This document shows, one piece after another, positions 18,536-27,265 of a stretch of 64,000 nt of DNA. The position numbers were made by a program, and so were the translations under genes. The notes below the pieces were generated by a model. It did not search any database. It saw only the letters and a list, made by a program, of their open reading frames with translations, and was not told the origin of the DNA. Positions within the stretch are counted from its first letter, which is position 1. The number at the start of each line of letters is the position of its first letter. Source of the stretch: Deferribacterales bacterium Deferri_01 (GTDB taxonomy: Bacteria > Chrysiogenota > Deferribacteres > Deferribacterales > Geovibrionaceae); assembly GCA_001603805.1 (NCBI GenBank), contig LUZY01000003.1, positions 186,001 through 250,000 on the forward strand, read 5' to 3'.

Positions 18536-19120
18536 ATGAAAAGGTCAGCGTTTTACCTGTTATGTGTTTTTCTGTTTGCATCCATCGGCGCATGGGCAGC
18601 AGCAGGGGGCGATACTGCGGAAAGGACTGCTAAAACGTGCGCAGGCTGTCACGGAACTTACGGCGCTTCACCGGGTGAATTTATACCTGTTATCGGCGGT
18701 CAGCACGCAGAATATCTTAAAAAAGTTCTTCTTGAGCTTAAAGGCAAAAAACGACCCCACAGCATCGAAATGACGCTGATGGCATCCGGTTATACTGATG
18801 AACAGCTTGAGGCTATCTCTGAGTGGTATGCCGATAAGAAATGGGCTGATTCAAAAGTTAAGGTCAATGAATACAATATGAGCGCCACTGTTTCTCTTAT
18901 CGAAAATTACTCATGTTTCGGCTGCCATGTGGACAACGGCAAAGGGGAAGGTGAAACACCCGCAATAACCGGACAGGCGCCCGGATACCTTAAAAACGTG
19001 CTTATGAAATACAAGGCAGGACTTATCCCTTCAGACGAAATGGCTTTTCTTAAAGATGTCAGTGAGGTTGAGATTGATGCAATGGTATCTTATCTCACAG
19101 AGCTGGGGAGGAACAGATGA
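18536..19120 (+). CDS. fccA: Diheme cytochrome c4-like subunit, FccA type
   Basis: 194 residues with a Sec signal peptide (cleavage near AWAAA) and two heme c sites, CAGCH (35-39) and CFGCH (127-131). Met residues in HSIEMTLMASG and SDEMAFLKD are plausible axial ligands. Two similar cytochrome domains in tandem is the c4/FccA layout. It should accept electrons from the flavoprotein encoded next, whose start overlaps its stop (ATGA). TGGAGG sits 5 bases before the ATG at 18536. Periplasmic. Final electron acceptor unknown. Confidence 0.88.
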   Translation: MKRSAFYLLCVFLFASIGAWAAAGGDTAERTAKTCAGCHGTYGASPGEFIPVIGGQHAEYLKKVLLELKGKKRPHSIEMTLMASGYTDEQLEAISEWYADKKWADSKVKVNEYNMSATVSLIENYSCFGCHVDNGKGEGETPAITGQAPGYLKNVLMKYKAGLIPSDEMAFLKDVSEVEIDAMVSYLTELGRNR

Positions 19121-20424
19121 GCGGAATATCCAGAAGGAACTTTGTAAAAGCTTCAGCCGTTGTAGTTGCTGCGGCAGGAGTTTCAGGCTGTACCGGCAGT
19201 CTTGGTCTTAATCTGAATAAACAGCAGGATCAGGTTATTCTGCCGAAATCAGGTAAAAGAGTTGTCGTTCTCGGCGGAGGCTGGGGCGGAACCACGGCGG
19301 CTAAGTACGTTAAGCTTGGTGATCCATCCATAGAAGTAATTCTTGTGGAAAGACTCGAGAATTTTGTTTCATGCCCCGCAAGCAACTGGGTCATAGCCGG
19401 GTTCAAGTCTTTGCAGGAAATAACATTTACTTATGATGCCCTCGCAAAGAATTACGGTATTAAAATATTAAAAACCGAGGCAACAGGGCTTGATCCTGCT
19501 GCTAAACAGCTTATTACTGCCGCAGGGCGTATAGAATATGATAAACTCATAGTTTCTCCCGGCGTTGAGTTTATGTATGACAAAATTGAAGGCTGGTCAA
19601 AGTCTGCTGAAGATATCTTTCCCCACGCATACAAAGCCGGCAGGCAGACAGCAATTCTCCGTGAGCAGCTGGTAAATCTTAAAAACGGTGAAAATGTTAT
19701 TATGACTGTTCCCGCCGCTCCTTACAGATGCCCTCCCGGACCCTATGAAAGAGCGTGCCTTATAGCTTTTTACCTCAAAAATAATAAAAAAGGCTCAAAG
19801 CTTATCGTCCTTGATGCTAATGATGACATAGCTTCCAAGGGCAAACTTTTTCATGCTGCATGGGACGACTATTATAAGGATATAATAGAGTACGTGCCTG
19901 AAACTGTTGTGAAAGGCGTTGATGTTAAGAGCAGGGTAATTAAAACCGATAAAGGCGATTTTAAAGGCGGAGCGGCAAATATTATTCCGAATATGAAAGC
20001 AGGCTCGTTTGCTTATAAAGCCGGGCTTCTGCCCGAAAGCGAGCGCTGGGTGCGTGTAAACTCGTTTACTCTTGAGTCTCAGGCGTTGAAAAATGTATTT
20101 GTCCTTGGTGATTCAACCCATGCGGGTACAGTTGGTCCTGTGCCGAAGTCCGGTTTTGTTGCCAACTCTATGGGCAAGGTTGCTGCTGCGGCTGTTGTGA
20201 ATGAGCTTAATGGTAAAGAGCCCTTGAAACCGAACCTTGTCAACACTTGTTACAGCCTTGTAAATGACAAAGAAGCCATATTCATCTCCGGAGTTTATGA
20301 TTATGATGAAAACACGAAGATGATAACCAGCAGGGGAGGCGGGCTCTCGCCTGAGCGTTCAGAGCTTTATGGCAAACACGCAGTGGACTGGACTCTCAGT
20401 ATCTGGTCGGATATGCTTTCCTGA
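19117..20424 (+). CDS. fccB: Flavocytochrome c sulfide dehydrogenase, flavoprotein subunit
   Basis: 435 residues. A twin-arginine signal (SRRNFVKAS) precedes a possible lipobox VSGC (Cys25), so the protein may be a Tat-exported lipoprotein. The FAD-binding motif VVVLGGGWGGTTAAKY follows. Cys205 in YRCPPGPYERAC and Cys378 in NTCYS match the pair forming the redox-active disulfide of FCSD. The C-terminal FCSD domain is present. The enzyme oxidises sulfide to sulfur or polysulfide and passes electrons to the diheme cytochrome. A related role such as polysulfide or thiol oxidation cannot be excluded. Confidence 0.9.
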   Translation: MSGISRRNFVKASAVVVAAAGVSGCTGSLGLNLNKQQDQVILPKSGKRVVVLGGGWGGTTAAKYVKLGDPSIEVILVERLENFVSCPASNWVIAGFKSLQEITFTYDALAKNYGIKILKTEATGLDPAAKQLITAAGRIEYDKLIVSPGVEFMYDKIEGWSKSAEDIFPHAYKAGRQTAILREQLVNLKNGENVIMTVPAAPYRCPPGPYERACLIAFYLKNNKKGSKLIVLDANDDIASKGKLFHAAWDDYYKDIIEYVPETVVKGVDVKSRVIKTDKGDFKGGAANIIPNMKAGSFAYKAGLLPESERWVRVNSFTLESQALKNVFVLGDSTHAGTVGPVPKSGFVANSMGKVAAAAVVNELNGKEPLKPNLVNTCYSLVNDKEAIFISGVYDYDENTKMITSRGGGLSPERSELYGKHAVDWTLSIWSDMLS

Positions 20425-20448
20425 AGCTATTTTCCAATGTTAAACTTT

Positions 20449-20482
20449 AAAAGCCGCTGTATTTTTGCAGCGGCTTTTTTTT
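20449..20482 (+). terminator. Terminator after fccB
   Basis: AAAGCCGCTG and CAGCGGCTTT form a stem (20449-20459 with 20468-20477), followed by eight T residues. Confidence 0.9.
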
Positions 20483-20722
20483 GAACTTTGTTTTCATGAG
20501 AACCTTTATTCAAAAAACATAATATTTTGATTATTAGACTTTACTATCTATTGAATTAAATAGCAGTGATCATATTTTTTCCTGTGTTTTATTTCTGGAT
20601 CATTGCTATGCTAAATGCTATTGTGACAAATAAGTTACGTAACCAAAAGGTGACATTTCGTCAAATAGATATTTTCAATTATATGGAAACAGATTATTTG
20701 ACTATGATTTATAAGACGATGC

Positions 20723-20742
20723 TAAATGTATATTGTATACAA
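20723..20742 (+). promoter_or_regulatory. Operator-like element, copy 1 (TTGTATACAA core)
   Basis: TAAATGTATATTGTATACAA, with the palindromic core TTGTATACAA at 20733-20742. The same 20 bases recur at 24281-24300. The core resembles sites of FCD-type GntR regulators; the regulator is not identified. Confidence 0.6.
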
Positions 20743-20781
20743 AAAACTCTTTACATTTTTTTATAGGAAGGTATAGTAGCT

Positions 20782-20801
20782 ATATTCCAATCTTGGAATA
20801 T
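20782..20801 (+). promoter_or_regulatory. 20-base perfect dyad before the TorD-type gene
   Basis: ATATTCCAA (20782-20790) and TTGGAATAT (20793-20801) are exact complements separated by TC. The length and near-zero spacer fit a dimeric regulator site better than an RNA hairpin. It lies 60 bases before the start codon. Confidence 0.55.
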
Positions 20802-20860
20802 GGTGAATAACAGATAGATAAAGTAGATTAATAAGCGCTCGGTCATGGAGTTTTTTTATT

Positions 20861-21550
20861 ATGAGTTTAATGACGGGTCTCAAAAGTGCCCTTGCCGAAA
20901 ACAATTACGAAAGCGCAAAAAACGCGCTTGCTGATGCAACACCTGATAGAGACGGATTAGTCAGTCTTTCAGCCGCTTTTATGTTTCTTTCACTTGTGTA
21001 CAGGTATCCTGATAAGCCTGTTTACGACACCCTTGAAAAATACATACCCGAATTTCAGTCATTTGTTGATGAGTACACAGCAGAACCTCTTTTGCTTACT
21101 GAAAGACGTGAAATGGAATATGACTATGTGCGCCTCTTTATTAATGCGCCCGGCGGAATGAAAGCTAATCCTTACGCTTCATGCTGGATGAGTGATGAAA
21201 AGCTTCTCTGGGGTGAACAGATGATACGCCTGAAAGAACTTATGGCTTCTGAAGGATTTGAAATGAGTTCTTCTGTAACAGAACTTGAGGATCATATAGG
21301 TGTTGTTCTTGAGTTCTGCTCGGTACTTACGGAAAAACTTGCTTCGGATTCCCAGTCCTGCGGGGTTGGAAGTGTTTTCGCTCTGCTTGAGATAATGCGT
21401 GATTTCTTTCCTGTATTTGCCGGCAGCTTTGCTTCCAAAGTTATCGAAAATGCAGAGCTGGGATTCTATAAAACCTCAGGAATACTTGTTCAGGGGTTTC
21501 TTGCTGATGCTGAACATATTTTCGAGGAGCTGATCTTCGAAGGTCAATAA
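20861..21550 (+). CDS. TorD/DmsD-family molybdoenzyme chaperone
   Basis: 229 residues, all-helical. The family segment EMEYDYVRLFINAPGG, then NPYASCW, is clear, with a later LEDHIGVVLEF. Such cytosolic proteins bind the twin-arginine leader of a specific molybdoenzyme and hold it until the bis-MGD cofactor is inserted. The natural client here is the Tat-dependent PsrA-type protein at 24366, which shares an operator-like element with this gene. GGAG lies 10 bases before the ATG. The small cytochrome gene follows after 43 bases. Confidence 0.85.
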   Translation: MSLMTGLKSALAENNYESAKNALADATPDRDGLVSLSAAFMFLSLVYRYPDKPVYDTLEKYIPEFQSFVDEYTAEPLLLTERREMEYDYVRLFINAPGGMKANPYASCWMSDEKLLWGEQMIRLKELMASEGFEMSSSVTELEDHIGVVLEFCSVLTEKLASDSQSCGVGSVFALLEIMRDFFPVFAGSFASKVIENAELGFYKTSGILVQGFLADAEHIFEELIFEGQ

Positions 21551-21593
21551 AAAATAAGGGGGCACATGCCCTGTTAATTTATGGAGGTTAACA

Positions 21594-21935
21594 ATGAAAA
21601 GAAAAGCTGTTATGGCTCTCACCGTGGTTCTTATCCTCGCTTTTGCGGTTGCTACTGCATTTGCAGCAGGAAATGAAAGAAAAGGTAAAAGAACATGGAA
21701 AAAAAGCTGCCGCACTGCATGTCATGACGGAAGCCAGGCTTCCAACCTTTCACCCGTTTCAAAAACTCAGGCTCAGTGGAAAGCTCTTTTCGATGCTGAA
21801 CACGCCAAAATCGATGCAGCTCACAAAGCTAAAAACGTTGCAATCGACGGTCTTCAGGCAAGCGACTGGGAAGATATGTTTGAATATCTGAAAGGTCACG
21901 CTCTTGACAGCGACCAGCCCGAAACCTGCGGTTAA
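21594..21935 (+). CDS. Small periplasmic cytochrome-like protein with CX3CH motif
   Basis: 113 residues with a clean signal peptide ending near TAFAAG. The only candidate heme site reads KKSCRTACHDG: three residues, not two, lie between the Cys residues before His. The rest resembles small monoheme cytochromes (LSPVSKTQAQWKALFD, then a helical tail ending DQPETCG with a third Cys). GGAGG is 6 bases upstream of the ATG. It lies between the chaperone and porin genes, followed by a strong terminator. Either heme is attached through a CX3CH site or this is a heme-less relative. Confidence 0.75.
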   Translation: MKRKAVMALTVVLILAFAVATAFAAGNERKGKRTWKKSCRTACHDGSQASNLSPVSKTQAQWKALFDAEHAKIDAAHKAKNVAIDGLQASDWEDMFEYLKGHALDSDQPETCG

Positions 21936-21946
21936 TAAATTTTTGT

Positions 21947-21986
21947 AAGGCAGATGCTCCCTTCGGCATCTGCCTTAAGTTTTTTA
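21947..21986 (+). terminator. Terminator after the small cytochrome gene
   Basis: AAGGCAGATGC (21947-21957) pairs perfectly with GCATCTGCCTT (21966-21976), followed by a T-run at 21980-21985. Confidence 0.9.
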
Positions 21987-21999
21987 AATTCGGTATAAA

Positions 22000-22021
22000 C
22001 GGCTGTTCCCTTCAACAGCCG
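22000..22021 (+). other. Second hairpin, upstream of the porin gene
   Basis: CGGCTGTT (22000-22007) pairs with AACAGCCG (22014-22021) around CCCTTC. There is no T-tract. It ends 38 bases before the porin ATG and may be a 5' mRNA stabiliser. Confidence 0.5.
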
Positions 22022-22059
22022 CTTATATAAAAAGTTTCATTCTTTATGGGGGCAGTTTT

Positions 22060-24066
22060 ATGAATAAACTTCTCGTTGCGCTTTTAACACTTCTCGTGTC
22101 TGCTTCCCTTGCCTTTGCGGCTGATCCTTCCCTTGAGGATCTCAAGAGCCAGATAACCGCACTGCAAGGAGAGATAGACTCCATCAGCAAACGCGTTGAC
22201 GTCAATGAACGTCACACTGCGCTTGACAAAACAACTCTCGGCGTTGAGCTGAGAACAAGACTCGACTCTATCAGTTATGACGATGTAAGGGCACTTCCTG
22301 CATACGCTAATGACATGATGAGCCTCTGGCTTCAGGGAACACTGGTTTCCGGAGCAGGCGGTTCAGCATGGGACGCTGACGGAGATATGTGGAACGATGC
22401 TTTTATGCAGAACTATGGTCAGGATTTTGGCGTCCTCTATAATGACCTTATGGGAACATCCGCGGTTGCGCAGGAATTTCAGATGAATTTCGGCGCTCTT
22501 GTGGGCATGGACGGCATGGGAGGGTTTGTTAACACTGAATGGCTTGACGGTATGATCGACTATGCCGGAATGACCGGAGTGGTTGCTGACGGCAACATGA
22601 ACGGCGTCACGGACTATCAGGACGTTGTGATTACCGTGGCAACTTCAAACGGGCTTGACCTCAACGACCCGACTCAGGCTGCACAGGCTCAGATGATGGC
22701 AAACATGATGGCGTTTGCTTATCTTATGAATGACGGCACTCTCTCTTCTGCTGAAGCCGCTGTGGTTAAATCTATGTTTAAAGGCGTTAAGCCCAGAAAG
22801 TACAGCACAGAAAACAGCTCAATGTTCACAAACAAACTTCGCCTTCGCCTTAACAGCAAGGTTAACAGCAACCTCAGCTTCGCAGGCCGACTTGTTATGT
22901 ATAAATCATGGGGCGATTCCAACAACATCAGGTTCTTCGACGGAACATTCAAGAGCATGTATCTTGACGGCAACTCCGCCGCTGTTCCCACAGATGACTC
23001 TATTCATGTTGAAAGAGCATATTTTGTTTACAAAAACAACATAGGCGATATGGGATACCACTTCTCATTCGGACGCCGTCCCTCAACCTATGGTCCCGGT
23101 TATGAAAACCATGAGAACTCTGTTCTTGGCGGTTCTCCCGTGGCTTCCATTATTCAGTGGAACTTTGACGGTGCTTCTCTCCAGTTTGACTTTGACGCAT
23201 GGGTTCCCGGCTCCTTCATTAAATTCTGCTACGGTAAGGGTTTTGAAGGTCAGTGGGGTACTTCCAACGCTCTTTCAGCAAACAACGGGCTTGTTTCCAA
23301 CCCCAATGTTGACGATGTTGAATTCGGCGGAATCATCCTTAAGTTCTATGACGATGAACAGTATAAAGTTTGGTACAACTACGCCAGAGGATTCGGTGTA
23401 ACTGACGGCTTTACCGGTATGGTGGCTATGCCCTTCTATATAAGCGGCAAAGACTACAATATGGACGGTGAGTATGATGAATACTCATTTAATCCCAACT
23501 ATGGCGGTTATGCTTCAAGGTTTGAACCCACAGCGGAAATCGGCGACATTGAAATGCACGCTTTTCTTGTTCAGGGTGAGAACTACGGCTTTAACTGGTT
23601 CGCTTCATACAACCTCAGCAAAACTCATCCGGACGGAAGATCCAACAACCCTATGTTTCAGTTCATGGATCAGGACAAGCTTCTCGGCTCTGACAGCAGC
23701 AAAAACGGTAATATGATATGGGTGGGCGTAACAACTCCCGAACTTCCTTTTACCGGCGGTAAGCTTGGCTTTGAATACAATCAGGGAAGCAAAAACTGGA
23801 TAAACTTCACCGCAGCAGAAGATGATATCGTAGGCAGCAAGCTTGCGGTAAGAGGTAAGGTTTATGAAGTCTACTACCATCAGCCCATCGTAGGCAACAG
23901 GCTGTTCGCCACTCTCGGTTATCAGTACTTTGACTATGAATATACAGGCAGCGGCAACCCCATGGGTGCGCCCACTAAAATTGATGACGTAAATGGTCTT
24001 CATGCAATGATGCCTGTGGTTGATAAGGTAGAAAAATTCTACGGTTCTTTCACCTACAGTTTCTAA
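22060..24066 (+). CDS. Large outer-membrane porin-like protein, DUF3373 type
   Basis: 668 residues. A signal peptide (cleavage near LAFAA) precedes a short coiled coil (SLEDLKSQITALQGEIDSIS), then a long beta-strand-rich region ending KFYGSFTYSF. The final Phe with alternating aromatic residues is the usual outer-membrane barrel signature. The overall pattern (NKLRLRLNSKVNSNLSFAG, then FGRRPSTYGPGYENH) recalls DUF3373 proteins of Deferribacteres and Campylobacterota. Three Asp/Asn-rich loops (near residues 105-113, 177-188 and 466-475) look like EF-hand calcium loops. GGGGG precedes the ATG. Probably a pore or channel serving the flanking periplasmic redox proteins; no substrate can be named. 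Confidence 0.78.
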   Translation: MNKLLVALLTLLVSASLAFAADPSLEDLKSQITALQGEIDSISKRVDVNERHTALDKTTLGVELRTRLDSISYDDVRALPAYANDMMSLWLQGTLVSGAGGSAWDADGDMWNDAFMQNYGQDFGVLYNDLMGTSAVAQEFQMNFGALVGMDGMGGFVNTEWLDGMIDYAGMTGVVADGNMNGVTDYQDVVITVATSNGLDLNDPTQAAQAQMMANMMAFAYLMNDGTLSSAEAAVVKSMFKGVKPRKYSTENSSMFTNKLRLRLNSKVNSNLSFAGRLVMYKSWGDSNNIRFFDGTFKSMYLDGNSAAVPTDDSIHVERAYFVYKNNIGDMGYHFSFGRRPSTYGPGYENHENSVLGGSPVASIIQWNFDGASLQFDFDAWVPGSFIKFCYGKGFEGQWGTSNALSANNGLVSNPNVDDVEFGGIILKFYDDEQYKVWYNYARGFGVTDGFTGMVAMPFYISGKDYNMDGEYDEYSFNPNYGGYASRFEPTAEIGDIEMHAFLVQGENYGFNWFASYNLSKTHPDGRSNNPMFQFMDQDKLLGSDSSKNGNMIWVGVTTPELPFTGGKLGFEYNQGSKNWINFTAAEDDIVGSKLAVRGKVYEVYYHQPIVGNRLFATLGYQYFDYEYTGSGNPMGAPTKIDDVNGLHAMMPVVDKVEKFYGSFTYSF

Positions 24067-24075
24067 AAACTTAAT

Positions 24076-24106
24076 GCGGGGGTTCGCACAGAACCCCTGC
24101 CTTTTT
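24076..24106 (+). terminator. Terminator after the porin gene
   Basis: GCGGGGGTTC (24076-24085) pairs with GAACCCCTGC (24091-24100), one wobble, followed by CTTTTT. Confidence 0.85.
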
Positions 24107-24280
24107 ACAGGCTTAATATGACCTTTTGCGATTGTAAATACTACACATTTCCCGCACGCACAGATAAATCAGGTCATGAACTCAGAAACTTTTTTCCCAG
24201 TAAACAGATAGTAATTATAACACGATGTTATAAGGATAAATATTTATACTTGCATATATTATGAAAGATGGATATATGTA

Positions 24281-24303
24281 TAAATGTATATTGTATACAA
24301 TAT
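24281..24303 (+). promoter_or_regulatory. Operator-like element, copy 2, before psrA
   Basis: Bases 24281-24300 are identical to 20723-20742. Here the palindrome extends to 16 bases, ATATTGTATACAATAT (24288-24303). It ends 62 bases before the psrA start, where it could cover a promoter. The rest of the 24107-24365 gap is AT-rich without a gene. Confidence 0.65.
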
Positions 24304-24365
24304 GCAGTCTTTTAGTAAACGAACATTGTCGGAAGAATTAGTGATATAACAGGAGGTCCATTCAT

Positions 24366-26681
24366 ATGAAGCTCAGTCGCAGGAAGTTTCTTGCAGCTTC
24401 CGGAGGGGCATTTGCAGCAGCGGTAGCGGCAGCAAATCTCACATCCCTTAAGGCAGTTGCAGAAAGCGGACACGGTGATGCACAGACAGGCGAAAAAGGC
24501 GAAAAACACATCGCCTCATCCTGTGAAATGTGTGTTAATAAATGCGGTTTTTATGCCCATGTAGTTAACGGACGCATCAAAAAGCTTAACCCGAACCCCC
24601 GCTTTTTTAAGAGCCGCGCTATGCTTTGCGCAAGAGGCAACGCAGGTGCGGAAGAACCCTATAACCCCGAAAGGCTTAAAACTCCCCTCGTAAGAGACGG
24701 CGAGAGAGGCAGCAATAAATGGAGAAAAATTTCCTATGAGGAAGCTTTCCAGATAGTTGCTCAGAAGCTCGCAGAAGCCAAAACAAAATATGAAAACCGC
24801 TCTTCAGTAGCCTTTTTCTCATCAGAAGGTCTTCAGGAAGGCAGCTTCCAGATGCTCGCTCAGACTTACGGATCTTTGAATACAGTGCGCCACCCTTCGC
24901 TCTGTCTTTCATCCACAATACAGGGCTGGTCATCCGTTTACGGAGTATATCCCGATGCGGATCTGGCTAACGCTATGTTTGTGGTTATGCCCGGCGCTAA
25001 CAGGGCAGAAGCTCTGGTAACTCCCGATTCAATGGATTTTCTGCGTTACAGACCCAAGGGTCAGCAGCTTGTGGTTCTTGACCCCAGATTCACAAACACG
25101 GCAGCAAAAGCCGACAAGTGGTATCCTGTGAAGCCTGCAACCGACATGGCGTTTATGCTTGCCATGATCAACGTGATAATAAACGAAGAACTCTATAACA
25201 AAGATTTTGTTGCGAACATGACAGAAGGTTTTGATGAACTTAAGGCTCATGTTCAGCAGTACACTCCTGAATGGGCTGAAAAAGAGTGTGAAATCCCTGC
25301 TGATGAAATCAAATGGTGTGCCCGTGAGTTCGCAAAATACGCTCCCCGTTCCGTTATTTATCCGGGCAGAAGGACATCATGGTACGTGGATGATGTTGCC
25401 TTCCGCAGGGCGTGTGCGATTATACCCGCTCTTTGCGGATGCTGGGATGTTCCCGGCGGTATAGTTCCCAAGTCCGGCGTTCCGCTGAAAAACCCTGACA
25501 TTATGTATCCTTTCTACGACATGGTTGAGGAAAGGCTTGATGTTGAGTCATTCGGTGAGTTCGACAACAATCTTCCTGATGATGCAAGAAAAGAGGCGGG
25601 GCTTCCCACTGATTCTGTTGCATACCTCGGTGAAAAAGACGGAAGCTGGATAAGATTCAGAGAGGCTGTTTTAAGAGGCGAACCTTACCCTGTTAAAATG
25701 ATGATGGTTTACAAGCAGAACTTCGTGGAAGCAGCTCCCAACAGGGCAAAGACTCTGAAAATGATGGAGATGATGGATTTCATCTGCATGATAGATATAC
25801 AGATGTCTGACACTGCTTTCTACGCTGATCTCGTAATACCTGAATCCACATACCTTGAAAGATGGGATGTTGTTCACAGCCTTGCGGGAATTTGGCCTAT
25901 AGCCACTTTCCGTCAGGCATGTATTGAACCTGTTTATCAGACTAAGTCAATGTTTGAAATAACAGGAGGCATAGTTGATGAAATGCTTAAGATTCCCGAA
26001 CTCTGGGATGACACAGACGAAGAGGAACTTGAATACTTCAAGGAAGACTTTGTTGAGGCTATTCTTCATGCGCCTATACAGGATTATATAAAATATCAGG
26101 TAAGCGGATTTGAAAACGGTTACGAAAAGCTCCTTAAAGACGGCGTGATCTATAAAACAGATCAGGGTGTTTACGGTCAGAGTGCTAAACCTGGTTACCG
26201 TTTCAAGACCCGAAGCGGCAAAATCGAGCTTACAAACGTTAAATACCCTGATAAGGGGCTGGATGCTCTCCCTGTTTACAGAAGAGCAAGACAGCCAAAA
26301 GACGGTCAGTTCCGTTTTATCCTCGGCAGACACGGCTGGAACACTCACACCGGAACACAGAACAACGAATTTCTCTGGGAGATACAGAAAGAAAACACTC
26401 TCTGGATCAACTCTAAAGAAGCTCTTAAACTCGGCATCAAAAACGGTGACAGAGTTGTTGTGAAAAGCTCCGTGGGCGAACAGACTGTAAAAGCGGAAGT
26501 TACAGAAAAAATACGCCCTGACTGCGTTTTCTATGCACATGGTTTCGGACGTGTTTCCAAAGGAATGAGCCTTGTATATCAGAAGGGTGCTTCTCAGGCG
26601 GCAATACTTGAAGACTACATAGAGCCCATTTCCGGCAATGCTGCTATGCACGAAACCTTTGTAACAGTAAGCAAGGCTTAA
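24366..26681 (+). CDS. psrA: Polysulfide/thiosulfate reductase-type molybdopterin subunit
   Basis: 771 residues, similar to PsrA/PhsA (about 760). A twin-arginine leader (SRRKFLAAS) directs export of the folded protein. Cys53, Cys56, Cys60 and Cys88 bind a [4Fe-4S] cluster. Cys180 in HPSLCLSST is the likely molybdenum ligand. The C-terminal MGD-binding domain contains GRHGWNTHTGTQNNEFLW. Family members reduce polysulfide, thiosulfate or related oxyanions in the periplasm using quinol electrons delivered by the next two subunits. AGGAGG lies 9 bases before the ATG. Arsenate, selenate or tetrathionate as substrate cannot be excluded by sequence alone. Sulfur genes on both sides favour polysulfide. 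Confidence 0.85.
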   Translation: MKLSRRKFLAASGGAFAAAVAAANLTSLKAVAESGHGDAQTGEKGEKHIASSCEMCVNKCGFYAHVVNGRIKKLNPNPRFFKSRAMLCARGNAGAEEPYNPERLKTPLVRDGERGSNKWRKISYEEAFQIVAQKLAEAKTKYENRSSVAFFSSEGLQEGSFQMLAQTYGSLNTVRHPSLCLSSTIQGWSSVYGVYPDADLANAMFVVMPGANRAEALVTPDSMDFLRYRPKGQQLVVLDPRFTNTAAKADKWYPVKPATDMAFMLAMINVIINEELYNKDFVANMTEGFDELKAHVQQYTPEWAEKECEIPADEIKWCAREFAKYAPRSVIYPGRRTSWYVDDVAFRRACAIIPALCGCWDVPGGIVPKSGVPLKNPDIMYPFYDMVEERLDVESFGEFDNNLPDDARKEAGLPTDSVAYLGEKDGSWIRFREAVLRGEPYPVKMMMVYKQNFVEAAPNRAKTLKMMEMMDFICMIDIQMSDTAFYADLVIPESTYLERWDVVHSLAGIWPIATFRQACIEPVYQTKSMFEITGGIVDEMLKIPELWDDTDEEELEYFKEDFVEAILHAPIQDYIKYQVSGFENGYEKLLKDGVIYKTDQGVYGQSAKPGYRFKTRSGKIELTNVKYPDKGLDALPVYRRARQPKDGQFRFILGRHGWNTHTGTQNNEFLWEIQKENTLWINSKEALKLGIKNGDRVVVKSSVGEQTVKAEVTEKIRPDCVFYAHGFGRVSKGMSLVYQKGASQAAILEDYIEPISGNAAMHETFVTVSKA

Positions 26682-26697
26682 TGGAGGTAATGGTATA

Positions 26698-27252
26698 ATG
26701 GCTACTAAAAAATTCGGCATCGTCCTTGATGCTAAAAAATGCCTCAACTGCAAGGCATGTACCGTTGCCTGCAAGTTTGAGAACACGATACACCCCGGCG
26801 AAGACGACTACAGAATATGGGTTACTGAACTTGAACTTAAGGGTACGTATCCAAATATTTCGCAGGAATATCAGCCTTCTCAGTGTCAGCACTGTGAAAA
26901 TACACCATGTGCCAGCGTGTGCCCCACAAAGGCGACATATAAATCGCCCGAAGGCGTGGTTCTGATCGATTACGACAAGTGCATACTCTGTAAGGCATGT
27001 ATGACAGCATGCCCCTATGACGCCAGATACGAAAATGTTCATCTGCACGCCATAGATAAATGCACATTCTGCTACCAGCGCCAGCCGGAAGGCAGAGAAC
27101 CCGCATGCGTTGAAACATGCCCCACAAGGGTCAGGGTTTTCGGTGATCTCAACGATCCCGAAAGTGAAGCAAGTAAACTTCTTGCTCGTAACCATACTTA
27201 TCAGCTTAAGCCGGAAAGAAACACCAGACCCCGGCTTCACTACATAAAATAA
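26698..27252 (+). CDS. psrB: Four-cluster ferredoxin subunit, PsrB type
   Basis: 184 residues with the DmsB/PsrB arrangement. Four Cys groups are visible: CLNCKACTVAC, CQHCENTPCASVC, CILCKACMTAC and CTFCYQRQPEGREPAC plus VETCP. They bind four [4Fe-4S] clusters carrying electrons from the membrane subunit to the molybdenum site. It has no own leader and would be co-exported with the Tat-dependent catalytic subunit. It starts 16 bases after psrA, with GGAGG upstream. Length is normal. Confidence 0.9.
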   Translation: MATKKFGIVLDAKKCLNCKACTVACKFENTIHPGEDDYRIWVTELELKGTYPNISQEYQPSQCQHCENTPCASVCPTKATYKSPEGVVLIDYDKCILCKACMTACPYDARYENVHLHAIDKCTFCYQRQPEGREPACVETCPTRVRVFGDLNDPESEASKLLARNHTYQLKPERNTRPRLHYIK

Positions 27253-27265
27253 GGGGGATATTCTG

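Larger units (their letters stand above)
20483..20860 (+). promoter_or_regulatory. Intergenic control region before the TorD-type gene
   Basis: 378 AT-rich bases. I see a perfect palindrome GTTACGTAAC (20634-20643), an operator-like 20-mer (20723-20742) also found before psrA, and a 20-base dyad (20782-20801). A 66-codon open frame at 20566 has no ribosome binding site and is not called. Confidence 0.6.

Noticed and set aside
20566-20766. 66-codon open frame in the AT-rich region after fccB
   Set aside because: GTG start without a ribosome binding site, composition like the surrounding non-coding DNA, and it overlaps operator-like elements.
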